64,000 nucleotides of DNA from UBA5972 sp964567685. Its GTDB lineage: Bacteria > Pseudomonadota > Alphaproteobacteria > Rhodobacterales > Rhodobacteraceae. A program made the translations under genes and the position numbers. Within the stretch, counting starts at the first letter, position 1, and each line of letters starts with the position of its first letter. Shown here in pieces: positions 35,458 through 44,682 of the stretch. The stretch spans positions 23,087 to 87,086 of the forward strand of contig CAZMNO010000010.1 in the NCBI GenBank assembly GCA_964567685.1, read 5' to 3'. The notes under the pieces were generated by a model, which did no database searches, was not told where the DNA came from, and worked only from the letters and a program-made list of their open reading frames with translations.

Positions 35458-35987
35458 TTAGATTGAAGCGTATCCAGCATTGACGAGGTAGTTTGCGCAT
35501 TCCCGGGGTGTGAAGCGGTCGAGGAGTGCCCTGATCCTGCGCCATGTGGCCTCCATGGTTCGTTGGCAGGCGGCGTGCAGCATGTGCTTGAGCTTTGCAA
35601 ACATCTGTTCGATGGGGTCAGGTCGGGGCTGTAGGGCGGCAGAAACAACAGGTGCGCCCTGGCTGCACGGATGACGTCGCGGACGGGTTTACCCTTGTGG
35701 CTCCCGAGGTTGCCCATCACCACGACGTCGCCGGGCCTGAGTATCGGAGCCGGCAGGTGCTCGACATCGGCCCGGAAAGCCTCGCTGTTGACCGGTCCGT
35801 CAAGCACGAATGGCGCGTCGATCCGGTCATGGCGCAGGGCGGCGATGAAGGTCATGGTGCGCCAGTGGCCATGCGGCGCGCGACCGATCAGGCATTCACC
35901 CTTCGGCGCCCAGCCCCTGATGGCGCTTCCAGCGCGCCCGGCGCCGCGCCACGACAGGGTGTTCCTGCTCACTGGCCAATCCCCCAT
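35458..35987 (-). pseudogene. Decayed IS630-family transposase
   Basis: The minus-strand reading shows IS630 DDE transposase blocks: IRGWAPKGECLIGRAPHGHW, MTFIAALRHDRIDAPFVLDG, VVVMGNLGSHKGKPVRD and LLFLPPYSPDLTP. The second catalytic Asp (usually DNLGSHK) is Gly here. After SPDLTP the frame shifts near 35615: one base is missing in a C run, and the proper continuation (EQMFAKLKHM... to CANYLVNAGYASI) is in another frame ending at 35458. The N-terminal third, with the first catalytic Asp, is missing. It is clearly inactive. Confidence 0.85.
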
Positions 35988-36064
35988 TCTTTGGTCGAAG
36001 GCAGTGAATCAGCAAAATGCGCACCCGTGAATCCCTTTTCAATGCAGGCGGAAATCATCATGCT

Positions 36065-37744
36065 CTAGACGAAGTCGATGTTTAAGTCGGCCAGAGTCAG
36101 TTCCCCGACACCTGCCAGAAAAACGGAATCACCAGCATCGGTATCGATCCGAATACCATTACCTTTCTTTGAAACATTCAGATCGTCCATGGTGAGGCCT
36201 GAAAACGTCAGCTTGTCTTCTGCTATGTTGATACGTTTAACGGTGTCGTCCCCGTCGCCCACAGAAAACACAAACTCATCGGCCCCGTCTCCGCCATAAA
36301 GTTTGTCGTTACCGGTTCCGCCAACAAGCACATCATCGCCTTTCCCGGCTTTCAATTTATCGTTGCCGGTGCCGCCATTCAACTGATCGCTTCCGCTGCC
36401 GCCGAACAGAACATCCGTGCCGTTGCCGCCCAGCAAGGTGTCATTGCCGGAACCGCCACTTACCCTGTCGCTGCCGTCAAGACCTGACAAGATGTTGTCA
36501 GAACCGTTTCCGAAAATCCGGTTGTCACCTGCATTGCCGGTACCTTCAAGCGCAGTCCCATGAAGTCTGAGGTTCTCAACATTGCTGGTCAGCGTGTAGG
36601 ATATGGTGGAGTTCACCGTGTCCTTCCCTTCACTGCTTTTTTCGATCACCCGATCCCCGGCGGAATCCACAAAGTAGATATCGTTGCGCTCGCCGCCTGA
36701 CATATTGTCGTTACCGGTGCCGCCATCCAGAATGTCGTTGGCGCCACCGCCGTTTAACGTGTCACTTCCGGCACCACCGTTTAAGATATCGCGACCCCGT
36801 CCTCCTGACAGTGAATCGTTGCCGTCACCTCCGCTCAGTTTGTCGACTTCATCGCCACCGCTTAGTGTATCATTGCCCGCCCCACCATCGATCGTGTCGT
36901 TTCCGACTCCGCCCTTGATGTTGTCATCGCCCGCCATGCCAAGAATGCGGTCATCACCACCATTTCCGACAAAGATGTTCCCAAGTTCGTTGCCCACCAT
37001 CATGTTTGACAGGTCGTTGCCGGTGCCGTGGGTTGCGGTGCTTCCTTTTATAAGAACGAGGTCCTCGAAATTAGCAGCCAGAACCGTGTTGACCGAGGCA
37101 AGCACCTTGTCTCTGCCCTGACCGGACAGTTCGATCAGGGTGTCGAGGGTGGAGTCGACATAGTAAATGTCGTCGCCAGTACCGCCTTCCATGCGATCCA
37201 CACCGCTGCCGCCATCAAGAACGTCATGCCCGGCACCTCCGATGATCTTGTCATCGCCAGAACCGGCACGGATATGATCATCGCCGCTGCCGCCGTATAC
37301 GTCGTCATTGCCGTTGCCCGAGAATATCTTGTCGTTCCCACCGTACCCGTAGACAACCTCATCCGGTCCGTCAGTGCCGCCGATCATGTTGCCGTCTGCA
37401 TCGGAATACCCGTCAAGCAACAGATCGTCACCGCCTGTCCCATCAACAGGCGAGGTATGAATTGTACCATAGGCCGTATCGGAGATGCCTTTGCTGTTGG
37501 TAATCGTGTAGGTGAAGGTTGTTTTTTGCGTTATGGGCGTGGCCTGAACATGGATCGTGCCATCCGCGTTCAACGTCAGCACTTCGCCGGTCGCCAGGGT
37601 TACGCTTTCACCCTTGCTGATCGCGATATCATTGATGTGGCTTATCTGCGTTTCACCATCGGTCGGCGCTGAATCATTTCCCAGCAGATCAAGAATGCCA
37701 AAGCCTTTGGAGGTGACGTTGATGGCGTCATCCGCAGCAATCAA
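36065..37744 (-). pseudogene. RTX calcium-binding region, C-terminal part of an exoprotein gene cut by a stop
   Basis: The 559-residue reading begins with a cadherin/VCBS-like segment (residues about 1-90) and then has many GGxGxDxLx nonapeptide repeats, such as GGSGDDHIRAGSGDDKI and GGTGNDKLYGGDGADEF, in three or four blocks separated by YFVDSAGDRVIE-type spacers. Such repeats bind calcium and end in an uncleaved C-terminal signal for type I secretion. The piece has no good start; it is in frame with the upstream piece and is separated from it only by a TAA at 37751-37753. It is best read as the 3' part of one 795-residue protein. Confidence 0.8.
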
Positions 37745-37750
37745 GGCGGT

Positions 37751-38452
37751 TTACACAGAGTCGCCGACAATCAACAGGTTGCTGTCATAAAGAGCATCAC
37801 CCGCATCGGCGATGCCAAATCGGATGTTGTTGATCTCGCCAGGGTTCACATCGGCTTTGACAGTAAGAATGACCGTCAGGCCGTCCATTTCGCTGTTCAC
37901 CGCCGAGGTGCTGTTGTCGATAAAAAGATTCTGGTTCGCGTGATTGTTGATATTGTCGATGGAGATATCGCCGTCACCAATCGCCAGCGTCTGTTTCTCC
38001 CCGTTGACCCAAATTCCAACGGCGTCGTTGTAGCCCTTGTCCACCCATTCGTGGTATTCGTCGGACGAGAACACAAGCTGCATGGTCAGCGTATCGCCCA
38101 CCGGTATGAAGTCTGCTTCCAGTATTGCCGCATCATAGGTTTTTGTGCCTGCAATCTCGGTCAGACCGGAGTCATTGTCGATGCCATTGGTATTTGTACT
38201 GGTTTTCGTCGATTGATTAGCCTCACCCGAAGAATTGGTGATATCCGATGCGTGACCTGTAGACAGGATTACACCGCGATCTGCCGGCACTGCGCCCGGT
38301 GATGTTGCCGAGCCGTCTGTATAAACGCCAGAAGATGCGCTGTCGCCACTATAAGTTGCACCAATAACCTTAACGCCAGAGCCAAACATTTCTTCGGCCA
38401 TCGCCAATGCGTTTGCACTTGTATCAATTGCGAGTTTCGTTGCCTGGACCAT
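37751..38452 (-). CDS. Choice-of-anchor-L domain, N-terminal part of the interrupted RTX exoprotein
   Basis: The 233-residue product (MVQATKLAIDTSANALAMAE) carries a choice-of-anchor-L domain: SATSPGAVPADRGVILSTG, AAILEADFIPVGDTLTMQL and VFSSDEYHEWVDKGYNDAVG are typical. It ends SNLLIVGDSV followed by TAA; the next in-frame residues TALIAADDAIN continue as in intact relatives, where a Gln codon would be expected, so CAA to TAA is the likely mutation. As it stands the piece lacks the RTX secretion signal and should not be exported. Start codon ATG at 38452. Confidence 0.8.
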   Translation of the reverse strand: MVQATKLAIDTSANALAMAEEMFGSGVKVIGATYSGDSASSGVYTDGSATSPGAVPADRGVILSTGHASDITNSSGEANQSTKTSTNTNGIDNDSGLTEIAGTKTYDAAILEADFIPVGDTLTMQLVFSSDEYHEWVDKGYNDAVGIWVNGEKQTLAIGDGDISIDNINNHANQNLFIDNSTSAVNSEMDGLTVILTVKADVNPGEINNIRFGIADAGDALYDSNLLIVGDSV

Positions 38453-38761
38453 TCTAGTCCCTTTCCAATTGCAGTTCGAACGGTATTAGCAACCTGGAAA
38501 TACGGGGTCATTGTCTGGATAGGATGGTGACAAAGGCAGAAGGATAGAGCCCTATCCAATGGCAGTAACGCGGCGTCCATCCGGGGTAGATGACAGGCAA
38601 ACAGAGAGGGAAAGGCACGGAGTGGGGTTCAACGCCAGCGGTTTTGGTGGATTGCGGAAGCGCATCGAGGTCAGTGCGCAGGGCGACTTGGCACCCCAAA
38701 GCTTGGGGCGGCCTTGGGAATTACTCAACTGTCACAAGGATTTGCGGTGTTTTTCATCCGG
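38453..38761. promoter_or_regulatory. Intergenic region upstream of the RTX gene
   Basis: About 310 bases between xerC and the RTX gene, both on the minus strand. It holds an inverted repeat GGATAG/CTATCC at 38542-38557 with a four-base loop, about 90 bases before the RTX start, and a CCCCAA/TTGGGG palindrome near 38694-38708 after xerC's upstream side. The first could be an operator. No gene is supported. Confidence 0.4.
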
Positions 38762-39688
38762 CTAGGAGACTTGCGCTTTCGGATGAGTCTTTTGGTAGAC
38801 TTCCATCAGGCGCGCCTGATCGACGGCGGTATAGGCCTGCGTGGTTGAGAGCGACGCGTGGCCGAGCAGTTCCTGAATGCTTCTGAGATCTCCGCCTGCA
38901 GCCAGAAGATGCGTCGCAAAGGAATGGCGCAGGGCGTGCGGTGTTGCGCTGGCAGGCAGACCAAGTGCCAGACGCAGGTTTTCCAGCCGGTGCTGGATCA
39001 GGCGCGGGTTGAGCCTCCCGCCACGTGCGCCGCGAAAGAGAGGGGATGTGGCGTCAAACCGATGGGGGCATTCCGCGAGGTATTGCGTGACCGCCTGCTG
39101 TGCCGGTGCAATCACGGGCACCAGCCGTTCCTTGTTCCCCTTACCGCGGATACGCAACATTTCGGGCAACGGTGTGTCGCTGAAATTGAGGCCAAGTGCT
39201 TCTGAGATGCGCAGACCACAGCCATAAAGCAGCGTGACTACGGCTTGATCGCGCAGAATGATCCAGCGCTCGGTTGTTTCATCGTCAATACCGCTGATCA
39301 GATCGCGTGCCGCCTCGGTGGACACCGGGCGAGGGATTGCTGCCTGGAATTTCGGTGCTCGGGTTGCCAGAACGGCGGTTGGCTCAAAGCTTTCGCGCTC
39401 GCCAAACCAGCGGAAGAACCCTTTGACGGCAGAAAGGGCACGCGCCAGCGAGCGGGCAGAGACCCCGCGGCGTCGCTCAAATGCCATCCAGGCGCGCATG
39501 TCGGTGAGCGAAACGGCTTTCAAACCGCTTGTGGCTACTGGTCCTCCGGTGTGGGTTGCCAGAAAATGTAAGAATCCCGCGACATCGCGCCGATAGGCGT
39601 CAATCGTCTTGTCAGCTGCCCCTCCCAAAGCCTGAATGGAGGAAAGCCAGTCCCCGAGCAGTTGCTGCGTGCCGGGTGCAAGTGGCAT
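38762..39688 (-). CDS. xerC: Tyrosine recombinase XerC
   Basis: XerC works with XerD at dif to resolve chromosome dimers. The 308-residue product has an N-terminal SAM-like DNA-binding domain and a catalytic domain with LLYGCGLRISEALGL (first Arg), the Lys in RGKGNKERLVP, the HALRHSFATHLLAAGGD box (His-Arg), LLGHASLSTTQAYTAVD (His and the nucleophile Tyr). All catalytic residues are visible. Its start overlaps the DUF484 stop by one base, a common pairing. Confidence 0.93.
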   Translation of the reverse strand: MPLAPGTQQLLGDWLSSIQALGGAADKTIDAYRRDVAGFLHFLATHTGGPVATSGLKAVSLTDMRAWMAFERRRGVSARSLARALSAVKGFFRWFGERESFEPTAVLATRAPKFQAAIPRPVSTEAARDLISGIDDETTERWIILRDQAVVTLLYGCGLRISEALGLNFSDTPLPEMLRIRGKGNKERLVPVIAPAQQAVTQYLAECPHRFDATSPLFRGARGGRLNPRLIQHRLENLRLALGLPASATPHALRHSFATHLLAAGGDLRSIQELLGHASLSTTQAYTAVDQARLMEVYQKTHPKAQVS

Positions 39689-40404
39689 CAGCCAAGCCAG
39701 CGGCGCATGGAGCGTTCAAAAACACCGGTCAGAAACACCAGAAGATCCGTGCCCTGATTGGGGTGGAACTGATGCGGGTCTTCTGAACCCAGCGCCAGCA
39801 TCCCCGGCAGGTTGCCCGCCCCGAGATCAAGCCGCATCAGAGCTTCGGACCTGATCCAGGTCGCCTTGTCGCCGTAAAGTGCGTGTGAGGCTTTGCTTAC
39901 CTGGCGCAATGTCACGCCGCGCGCCGCCATGTTGCGCCCCTCGGTGATATATTCCTCAATCGAGCCGGGGCTGTAAAAGCCGATCGTATCGCCGTGTTCC
40001 GCGACAAGCTGGTTTTGCGACATCGGGTTGTTCTGGGTTGATTCCAGGGCTAGCCTGACTGCATCGACTTTCAGAATGTCACGAACTTCAGCCCCGAGAC
40101 TGCACAGAAATTCCGTGAAATCAAGAGGTTCCAGAATGGCCAGCACGGCGCGCTGTATCTGTTTGGTACCCGCAAGATTTTCATAAGCCGCCGCAATGAC
40201 GCTTTGATGCGTATCCTCAAGCCGGTCAAACCGCTGTTCCAACCGCTCCATCGCCACGCCTCGCAGATCGACAACGTTTTCACCAATACTGCGATCATTG
40301 GCTTCCGCCAGCGCCTTCATCAGGTCACGATCCTGAAGGATCATTTCCGGCTCCTGCAACAGCTGATCCCGCAGTTGATCAAGCGCGCCTGTCGATTTGT
40401 TCAT
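39688..40404 (-). CDS. DUF484 family protein
   Basis: The 238-residue product starts at ATG 40404 (MNKSTGALDQLRDQLLQEPE) and has a helical N-terminus with ILQDRDLMKALAEAN, followed by a GAF-like domain (about 90-235). The DUF484-xerC order is common in proteobacteria; the function is not known. A start four codons upstream uses TTG and is less likely. Confidence 0.85.
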   Translation of the reverse strand: MNKSTGALDQLRDQLLQEPEMILQDRDLMKALAEANDRSIGENVVDLRGVAMERLEQRFDRLEDTHQSVIAAAYENLAGTKQIQRAVLAILEPLDFTEFLCSLGAEVRDILKVDAVRLALESTQNNPMSQNQLVAEHGDTIGFYSPGSIEEYITEGRNMAARGVTLRQVSKASHALYGDKATWIRSEALMRLDLGAGNLPGMLALGSEDPHQFHPNQGTDLLVFLTGVFERSMRRWLG

Positions 40405-40454
40405 TGCCTGCCCCAATCCCCAGTTATTGTTTTTTAAGTGCCGCTTTTACTCCG

Positions 40455-41108
40455 CTAAAGGATTTTCTGCCCCGTTGACGCCCAGTCTTTCATGAACGCA
40501 TCCAGCCCGTTCTTGGTCAGTGGATGATCTGCCAGTTTCTTCAGAACGCCGGGCGGTGCCGTCACCACATCGGCCCCGACCAGCGCACAATCGGATATGT
40601 GGTTGACCGTGCGCGCCGAGGCCGCCAGAATTTGGGTCTCAAAATCATAATTGTCATAGATTGTGCGAATGTCCGCGATCAGGTCCATCCCATCAAGATT
40701 GATGTCATCAAGCCGCCCGATAAAGGGCGAGATGAAGGTGGCCCCCGCCTTGGCCGCCAAAAGCGCCTGGTTGGCGGAAAAGCACAGAGTAACGTTGACC
40801 ATGTTGCCTTCACCGGTCAGCACCTTGCAGGCCTTGAGCCCGTCCCATGTCAGGGGCACCTTGATGGCGATATTGTCGGCGATCTTGGCCAACTTGCGCC
40901 CTTCGGCGATCATGTCGTCGGCCTGCATTGCCACAACCTCGGCACTGACCGGGCCGTCGACCAGATCGCAGATTTCCCTGGTGACTTCCAGAATGTCACG
41001 CCCGGCTTTCATGATCAGCGACGGATTGGTGGTGACGCCATCAACCATGCCGGTTTCAGCAAGCTCTGCAATTTCCGCGATTTCCGCGGTATCAACGAAA
41101 AACTTCAT
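40455..41108 (-). CDS. tal: Transaldolase (TalC/MipB-type)
   Basis: The start at 41108 (MKFFVDTAEIAEIAELAETG) gives 217 residues, the normal length for the short transaldolase/fructose-6-phosphate aldolase-like group. Schiff-base Lys83 is in NIAIKVPLTWDG; GVTTNPSLIMKAG and ATFISPFIGRLDD are typical. It links pentose phosphate and glycolytic sugars. A 100-residue basic extension upstream has no support. It is divergent from priA, with about 110 bases between. Confidence 0.92.
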   Translation of the reverse strand: MKFFVDTAEIAEIAELAETGMVDGVTTNPSLIMKAGRDILEVTREICDLVDGPVSAEVVAMQADDMIAEGRKLAKIADNIAIKVPLTWDGLKACKVLTGEGNMVNVTLCFSANQALLAAKAGATFISPFIGRLDDINLDGMDLIADIRTIYDNYDFETQILAASARTVNHISDCALVGADVVTAPPGVLKKLADHPLTKNGLDAFMKDWASTGQKIL

Positions 41109-41218
41109 ATTTCTGCTCTCAATTTCAAGGGTCGGTTCGAGCCGTCCCATTCGTGTTTCGACAGAGGTTACAGCAAGCGGGACTCGCTGGAAATACCTGA
41201 TTAATTTTTGGCGCCGCC

Positions 41219-43414
41219 ATGTGTGAGATTTCCCACTTTGCCGAAGGCGAGCTGGTCGCGGTGCTGACGACACAGCCGCTGGACCGGCCGCTGGATTACA
41301 AGGCTCCGGCCGGCGGGTGCTTCCTTGGCGCCTTTGTCGAAGTGCCGCTGGGGCCGCGCAAAGTGCTGGGCGTGGTCTGGGCGAAAGGGCAGGGTGGGTT
41401 TGAGGCATCCAAGATCAGATCGGTCATCAAGGTTCTGGATGTAGCTCCGATGCGCGAGGAAATGCAGGTTTTTTTGGATCGCGTCGGGGCCTATACGCTG
41501 AGTTCGCCCAATGCGATGCTGCGCCTTGCAACCCGTGCACCGGGCCTGATGGACCCGGTTTCGATGCGCAAAGTCTATGCCTTGGGGCAGGCCGAGCCTG
41601 ATCGGGTGACCAAGGCCCGCGAACGGGTGATCGCGGTTCTGGAAGACCACGGCGGACTCCGCTTTACCCAGCGCGAACTAGCGGAACTGGCCGGGGTTTC
41701 AGCCTCGGTGATCAAGGGGCTGGTGGTGCAGGGGGTTGTGGTTGAAGAGGCAACACCGCGCGATGTGCCCTATCCGGTGCTTGATGCCGCGAAGCCCGGA
41801 AAACTGCTGTCGGAGGATCAGGAAAAGGCGGCAGAGAAGATCTGTGCCGGGGTTGAAAGCGGCGCCTACGGGACCTGGCTTTTGAAAGGGGTAACCGGAT
41901 CGGGCAAGACCGAGGTCTATCTGGAAGCAGTTGCCGAGTGCCTGCGAAGAGGTAAGCAAGCCCTTGTTTTATTGCCGGAAATTGCCTTGACAGCGGAATT
42001 TCTGAAACGCGTTGAGGAACGGTTTGGCGCACGTCCCGCAGAGTGGCATTCCGGCGTCACCATGACCGAGAGACGGCGTTGCTTTCGCATGGTGGCCGAG
42101 GGTGGCGCACAGCTGGTTGTGGGCGCGCGTTCGGCCCTGTATCTGCCGTTCCGCGAACTTGGGCTGATCGTTGTCGATGAAGAGCATGACCAGTCCTACA
42201 AGCAAGAGGATGGAGTGCATTACCATGCGCGTGACATGGCGGTGCTGCGCGCCTCCATCACCGGGGCGCAGGTGGTGCTGGCTTCGGCCACACCGTCGCT
42301 GGAAAGCTGGGTCAATGCGAAGGCTGGGAAATACTCCCGGCTTGATCTTGAAGAGCGGTTTGGTGTGGCTGAAATGCCTGTAATTGATGTGGTCGATCTG
42401 CGCATTGATGCACCCAAGCGCGGCCGGTGGATATCTGACCCGCTGGCGCTGGAAGTGAGAAAGCGGCTGAGCACAGGCGAGCAGGCGCTTTTGTTTCTGA
42501 ACCGACGGGGATATGCACCGCTGACAGTCTGTCGAGCCTGTGGGCATCAGATCGGTTGTGATCATTGCGATGCGCGAATGGTCGAGCACCGGTTTCAGGG
42601 TCGCCTGATCTGCCATCAGTGCGGCGACAGTAAACCGATGCCCGAGACATGCCCGAAATGCAGCGCCGAGGGGCGACTCGCACCGGTCGGACCGGGGGTC
42701 GAAAGGCTGGCGGAAGAGGCCGAAGCGCTGTTTCCTGAGGCGCGGATAGCCATACTGTCGTCCGATCTGGCGCAGAGCGCGCGCGCCATGAAGACCCGAA
42801 TTGAAGAGATAGCCGCAGGAGAGGCCGATCTGATCATCGGCACCCAGATCGTTGCCAAAGGGCATAATTTCCCACTATTGACCCTGGTTGGGGTGATCGA
42901 TGCCGATCTCGGCCTGCAGGGCGGCGATCTGCGCGCCGCAGAGCGTACGTTTCAGCTGATGCGGCAGGTGGCAGGGCGCGCTGGGCGGGCCGATCGCAAG
43001 GGGGTGGCGATGCTCCAGACACACCAGCCGGATCACCCGGTGATCCAGGCGATTGTCTCGGGCGATGACGAGGGTTTCTGGAAGGCTGAGGCGGCAGAGC
43101 GGCAGGCGGCGGGAGTGCCGCCTTTTGGCCGCCTTGCTGGAATTGTGCTGTCGTCGCCAGATGTAACGCAGGTCTTTGATATGGCAGGAAATATGGCGCG
43201 GCGGATTGATCCGCTACTGAATATCGGCGCGCAGATTTATGGGCCTGCACCGGCACCGATCGCGCGTATTCGCGGTCAGCACCGGGTGCGTCTTTTGGTC
43301 AAAGCCGCCAAAGGCGCGGCTTTGCAGGCGGCACTCGCTGACTGGGCGGCGCAGTTTCGCCTGCCAAGCTCGATGCGGCTGACGATTGATATTGATCCGC
43401 AGAGTTTTTACTGA
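41219..43414 (+). CDS. priA: Primosomal replication helicase PriA
   Basis: PriA restarts collapsed forks. The 731-residue product has the 3'-OH-binding N-terminal domain, Walker A GVTGSGKTEVYLE near residue 225, the DEEH box in IVVDEEHDQSYKQEDG, and zinc-binding cysteines in CRACGHQIGCDHCDA and CHQCGDSKPMPETCPKC near residues 440-480. Length is normal. The ATG at 41219 gives the N-terminus MCEISHFAEGELVAVL. Confidence 0.95.
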   Translation: MCEISHFAEGELVAVLTTQPLDRPLDYKAPAGGCFLGAFVEVPLGPRKVLGVVWAKGQGGFEASKIRSVIKVLDVAPMREEMQVFLDRVGAYTLSSPNAMLRLATRAPGLMDPVSMRKVYALGQAEPDRVTKARERVIAVLEDHGGLRFTQRELAELAGVSASVIKGLVVQGVVVEEATPRDVPYPVLDAAKPGKLLSEDQEKAAEKICAGVESGAYGTWLLKGVTGSGKTEVYLEAVAECLRRGKQALVLLPEIALTAEFLKRVEERFGARPAEWHSGVTMTERRRCFRMVAEGGAQLVVGARSALYLPFRELGLIVVDEEHDQSYKQEDGVHYHARDMAVLRASITGAQVVLASATPSLESWVNAKAGKYSRLDLEERFGVAEMPVIDVVDLRIDAPKRGRWISDPLALEVRKRLSTGEQALLFLNRRGYAPLTVCRACGHQIGCDHCDARMVEHRFQGRLICHQCGDSKPMPETCPKCSAEGRLAPVGPGVERLAEEAEALFPEARIAILSSDLAQSARAMKTRIEEIAAGEADLIIGTQIVAKGHNFPLLTLVGVIDADLGLQGGDLRAAERTFQLMRQVAGRAGRADRKGVAMLQTHQPDHPVIQAIVSGDDEGFWKAEAAERQAAGVPPFGRLAGIVLSSPDVTQVFDMAGNMARRIDPLLNIGAQIYGPAPAPIARIRGQHRVRLLVKAAKGAALQAALADWAAQFRLPSSMRLTIDIDPQSFY

Positions 43415-43470
43415 AACTTTCCGCTTTGCGTGTTGGGTCTTCCGCTTTGGCCGGTCGCAGCTTGGCCGTT

Positions 43471-43506
43471 GGAGGGATTGAGTATTTTTTGAAACAATGA
43501 TGGAAG
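43471..43506 (+). repeat. Dispersed intergenic element, copy 2
   Basis: GGGATTGAGTATTTTTTGAA followed by ACAATGATGG lies 57 bases after the priA stop, in the same orientation as priA. It shares AGTATTT and AAACAATGATG with the copy near 56953. Confidence 0.5.
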
Positions 43507-43593
43507 GCGGAGGCTGGTGCAGCTATTGCTGGTCAAGCTGGCCGCGGGTCGATAAAACACGCCGAAACCGGCCTGAGCAACGACTGAAATAGA

Positions 43594-44682
43594 ATGAACC
43601 ATCGCATTTCCCCCAAACCCGGCATCATGGATATCGACCCATATGTCGGTGGTGACAGCAGTCTTGCCGGAGAGGGCAAGGTGCACAAATTGTCGTCAAA
43701 CGAAAATCCGCTGGGGCCGAGCCCAAAGGCGGTTGCGGCTTTTGAGGCAGCGGCGGGAACGCTTGAGCGATACCCCTCCTCGGATCATGCAAGGCTCAGA
43801 GGCGCCATCGCGGCGGCGCATGGGGTGGATGCTGAGCGGGTGATTTGCGGCGACGGCTCTGACGAGGTGATTGCCTGGCTTTGCCATGCTTATGCCGGGG
43901 CAGGGGATGAGGTGCTTTATACCGAGCACGGGTTTTCCATGTACCGGATATCGGCGCTTGCAGCGGGTGCACGCCCTGTCAGGGTGGCTGAGGTTGATCG
44001 CGTGGTCGATATCGATGCACTGTTGGTGGCGGCTAATGAAAAGACACGGCTGGTGTTTCTGACCAACCCCGGCAATCCCACCGCAACCATGGTGCCCGAA
44101 AGCGAAGTGGCGCGATTGGCCGACGGATTGCCGAAACAGGCGCTGTTGGTGCTGGATGGTGCTTATGCAGAGTATGTTCCCGGCTTTGATGCTGGTAAGG
44201 CGCTGGTTGAGGCGCGGGGCAATGTGATGATGACGCGCACGTTTTCCAAGATTTACGGACTGGGAAGCCTGCGCATCGGCTGGGGCTATGGCCCGTCGCA
44301 TGTGATCGATGTGCTCAACCGTCTGCGTGGGCCTTTCAACGTCACCGCTGCTTCGCTGGCGGCTGCTGAAGCGGCGGTCGGGGATCACAATCATGTCGCG
44401 TATTGCCGGGCTGAAAACGCCCGCTGGCGGGAGTTTTTGACACTTGAACTGGCGGCGATTGGCATTCCGTCCGACCTGTCGCACACGAATTTTATCCTTG
44501 CCCGCTTTCAAAGCGAGGCCGAGGTGGATGCGGCGGATGCCCGATTGCGCGAAAACCGCATCATCGTGCGCAAGGTCAAGGGCTATAACCTGCCGGATTG
44601 CCTGCGCATCACGGTTGGCAATGAAGAGGCGTGCCGCTTGCTGGTCTCGGTGATGCAGGAATTTGTGAAAGGGCGGGGCTGA
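43594..44682 (+). CDS. hisC: Histidinol-phosphate aminotransferase
   Basis: The 362-residue PLP enzyme transaminates histidinol phosphate, and in many bacteria also aromatic acids. Features are LSSNENPLGPSPKAV near residue 32, VLDGAYAEYV near residue 188 and the PLP Lys219 in TRTFSKIYGLGSLRIGW. It overlaps tyrC by one base (TGATG). The hisC-tyrC pair suggests a role in tyrosine/phenylalanine synthesis as well as histidine. Confidence 0.93.
   Translation: MNHRISPKPGIMDIDPYVGGDSSLAGEGKVHKLSSNENPLGPSPKAVAAFEAAAGTLERYPSSDHARLRGAIAAAHGVDAERVICGDGSDEVIAWLCHAYAGAGDEVLYTEHGFSMYRISALAAGARPVRVAEVDRVVDIDALLVAANEKTRLVFLTNPGNPTATMVPESEVARLADGLPKQALLVLDGAYAEYVPGFDAGKALVEARGNVMMTRTFSKIYGLGSLRIGWGYGPSHVIDVLNRLRGPFNVTAASLAAAEAAVGDHNHVAYCRAENARWREFLTLELAAIGIPSDLSHTNFILARFQSEAEVDAADARLRENRIIVRKVKGYNLPDCLRITVGNEEACRLLVSVMQEFVKGRG

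Noticed and set aside
41109..41408. N-terminal 100-residue extension of transaldolase
   Set aside because: The extension is low-complexity, overlaps the divergent priA start and is absent from the family's normal length of about 217 residues.
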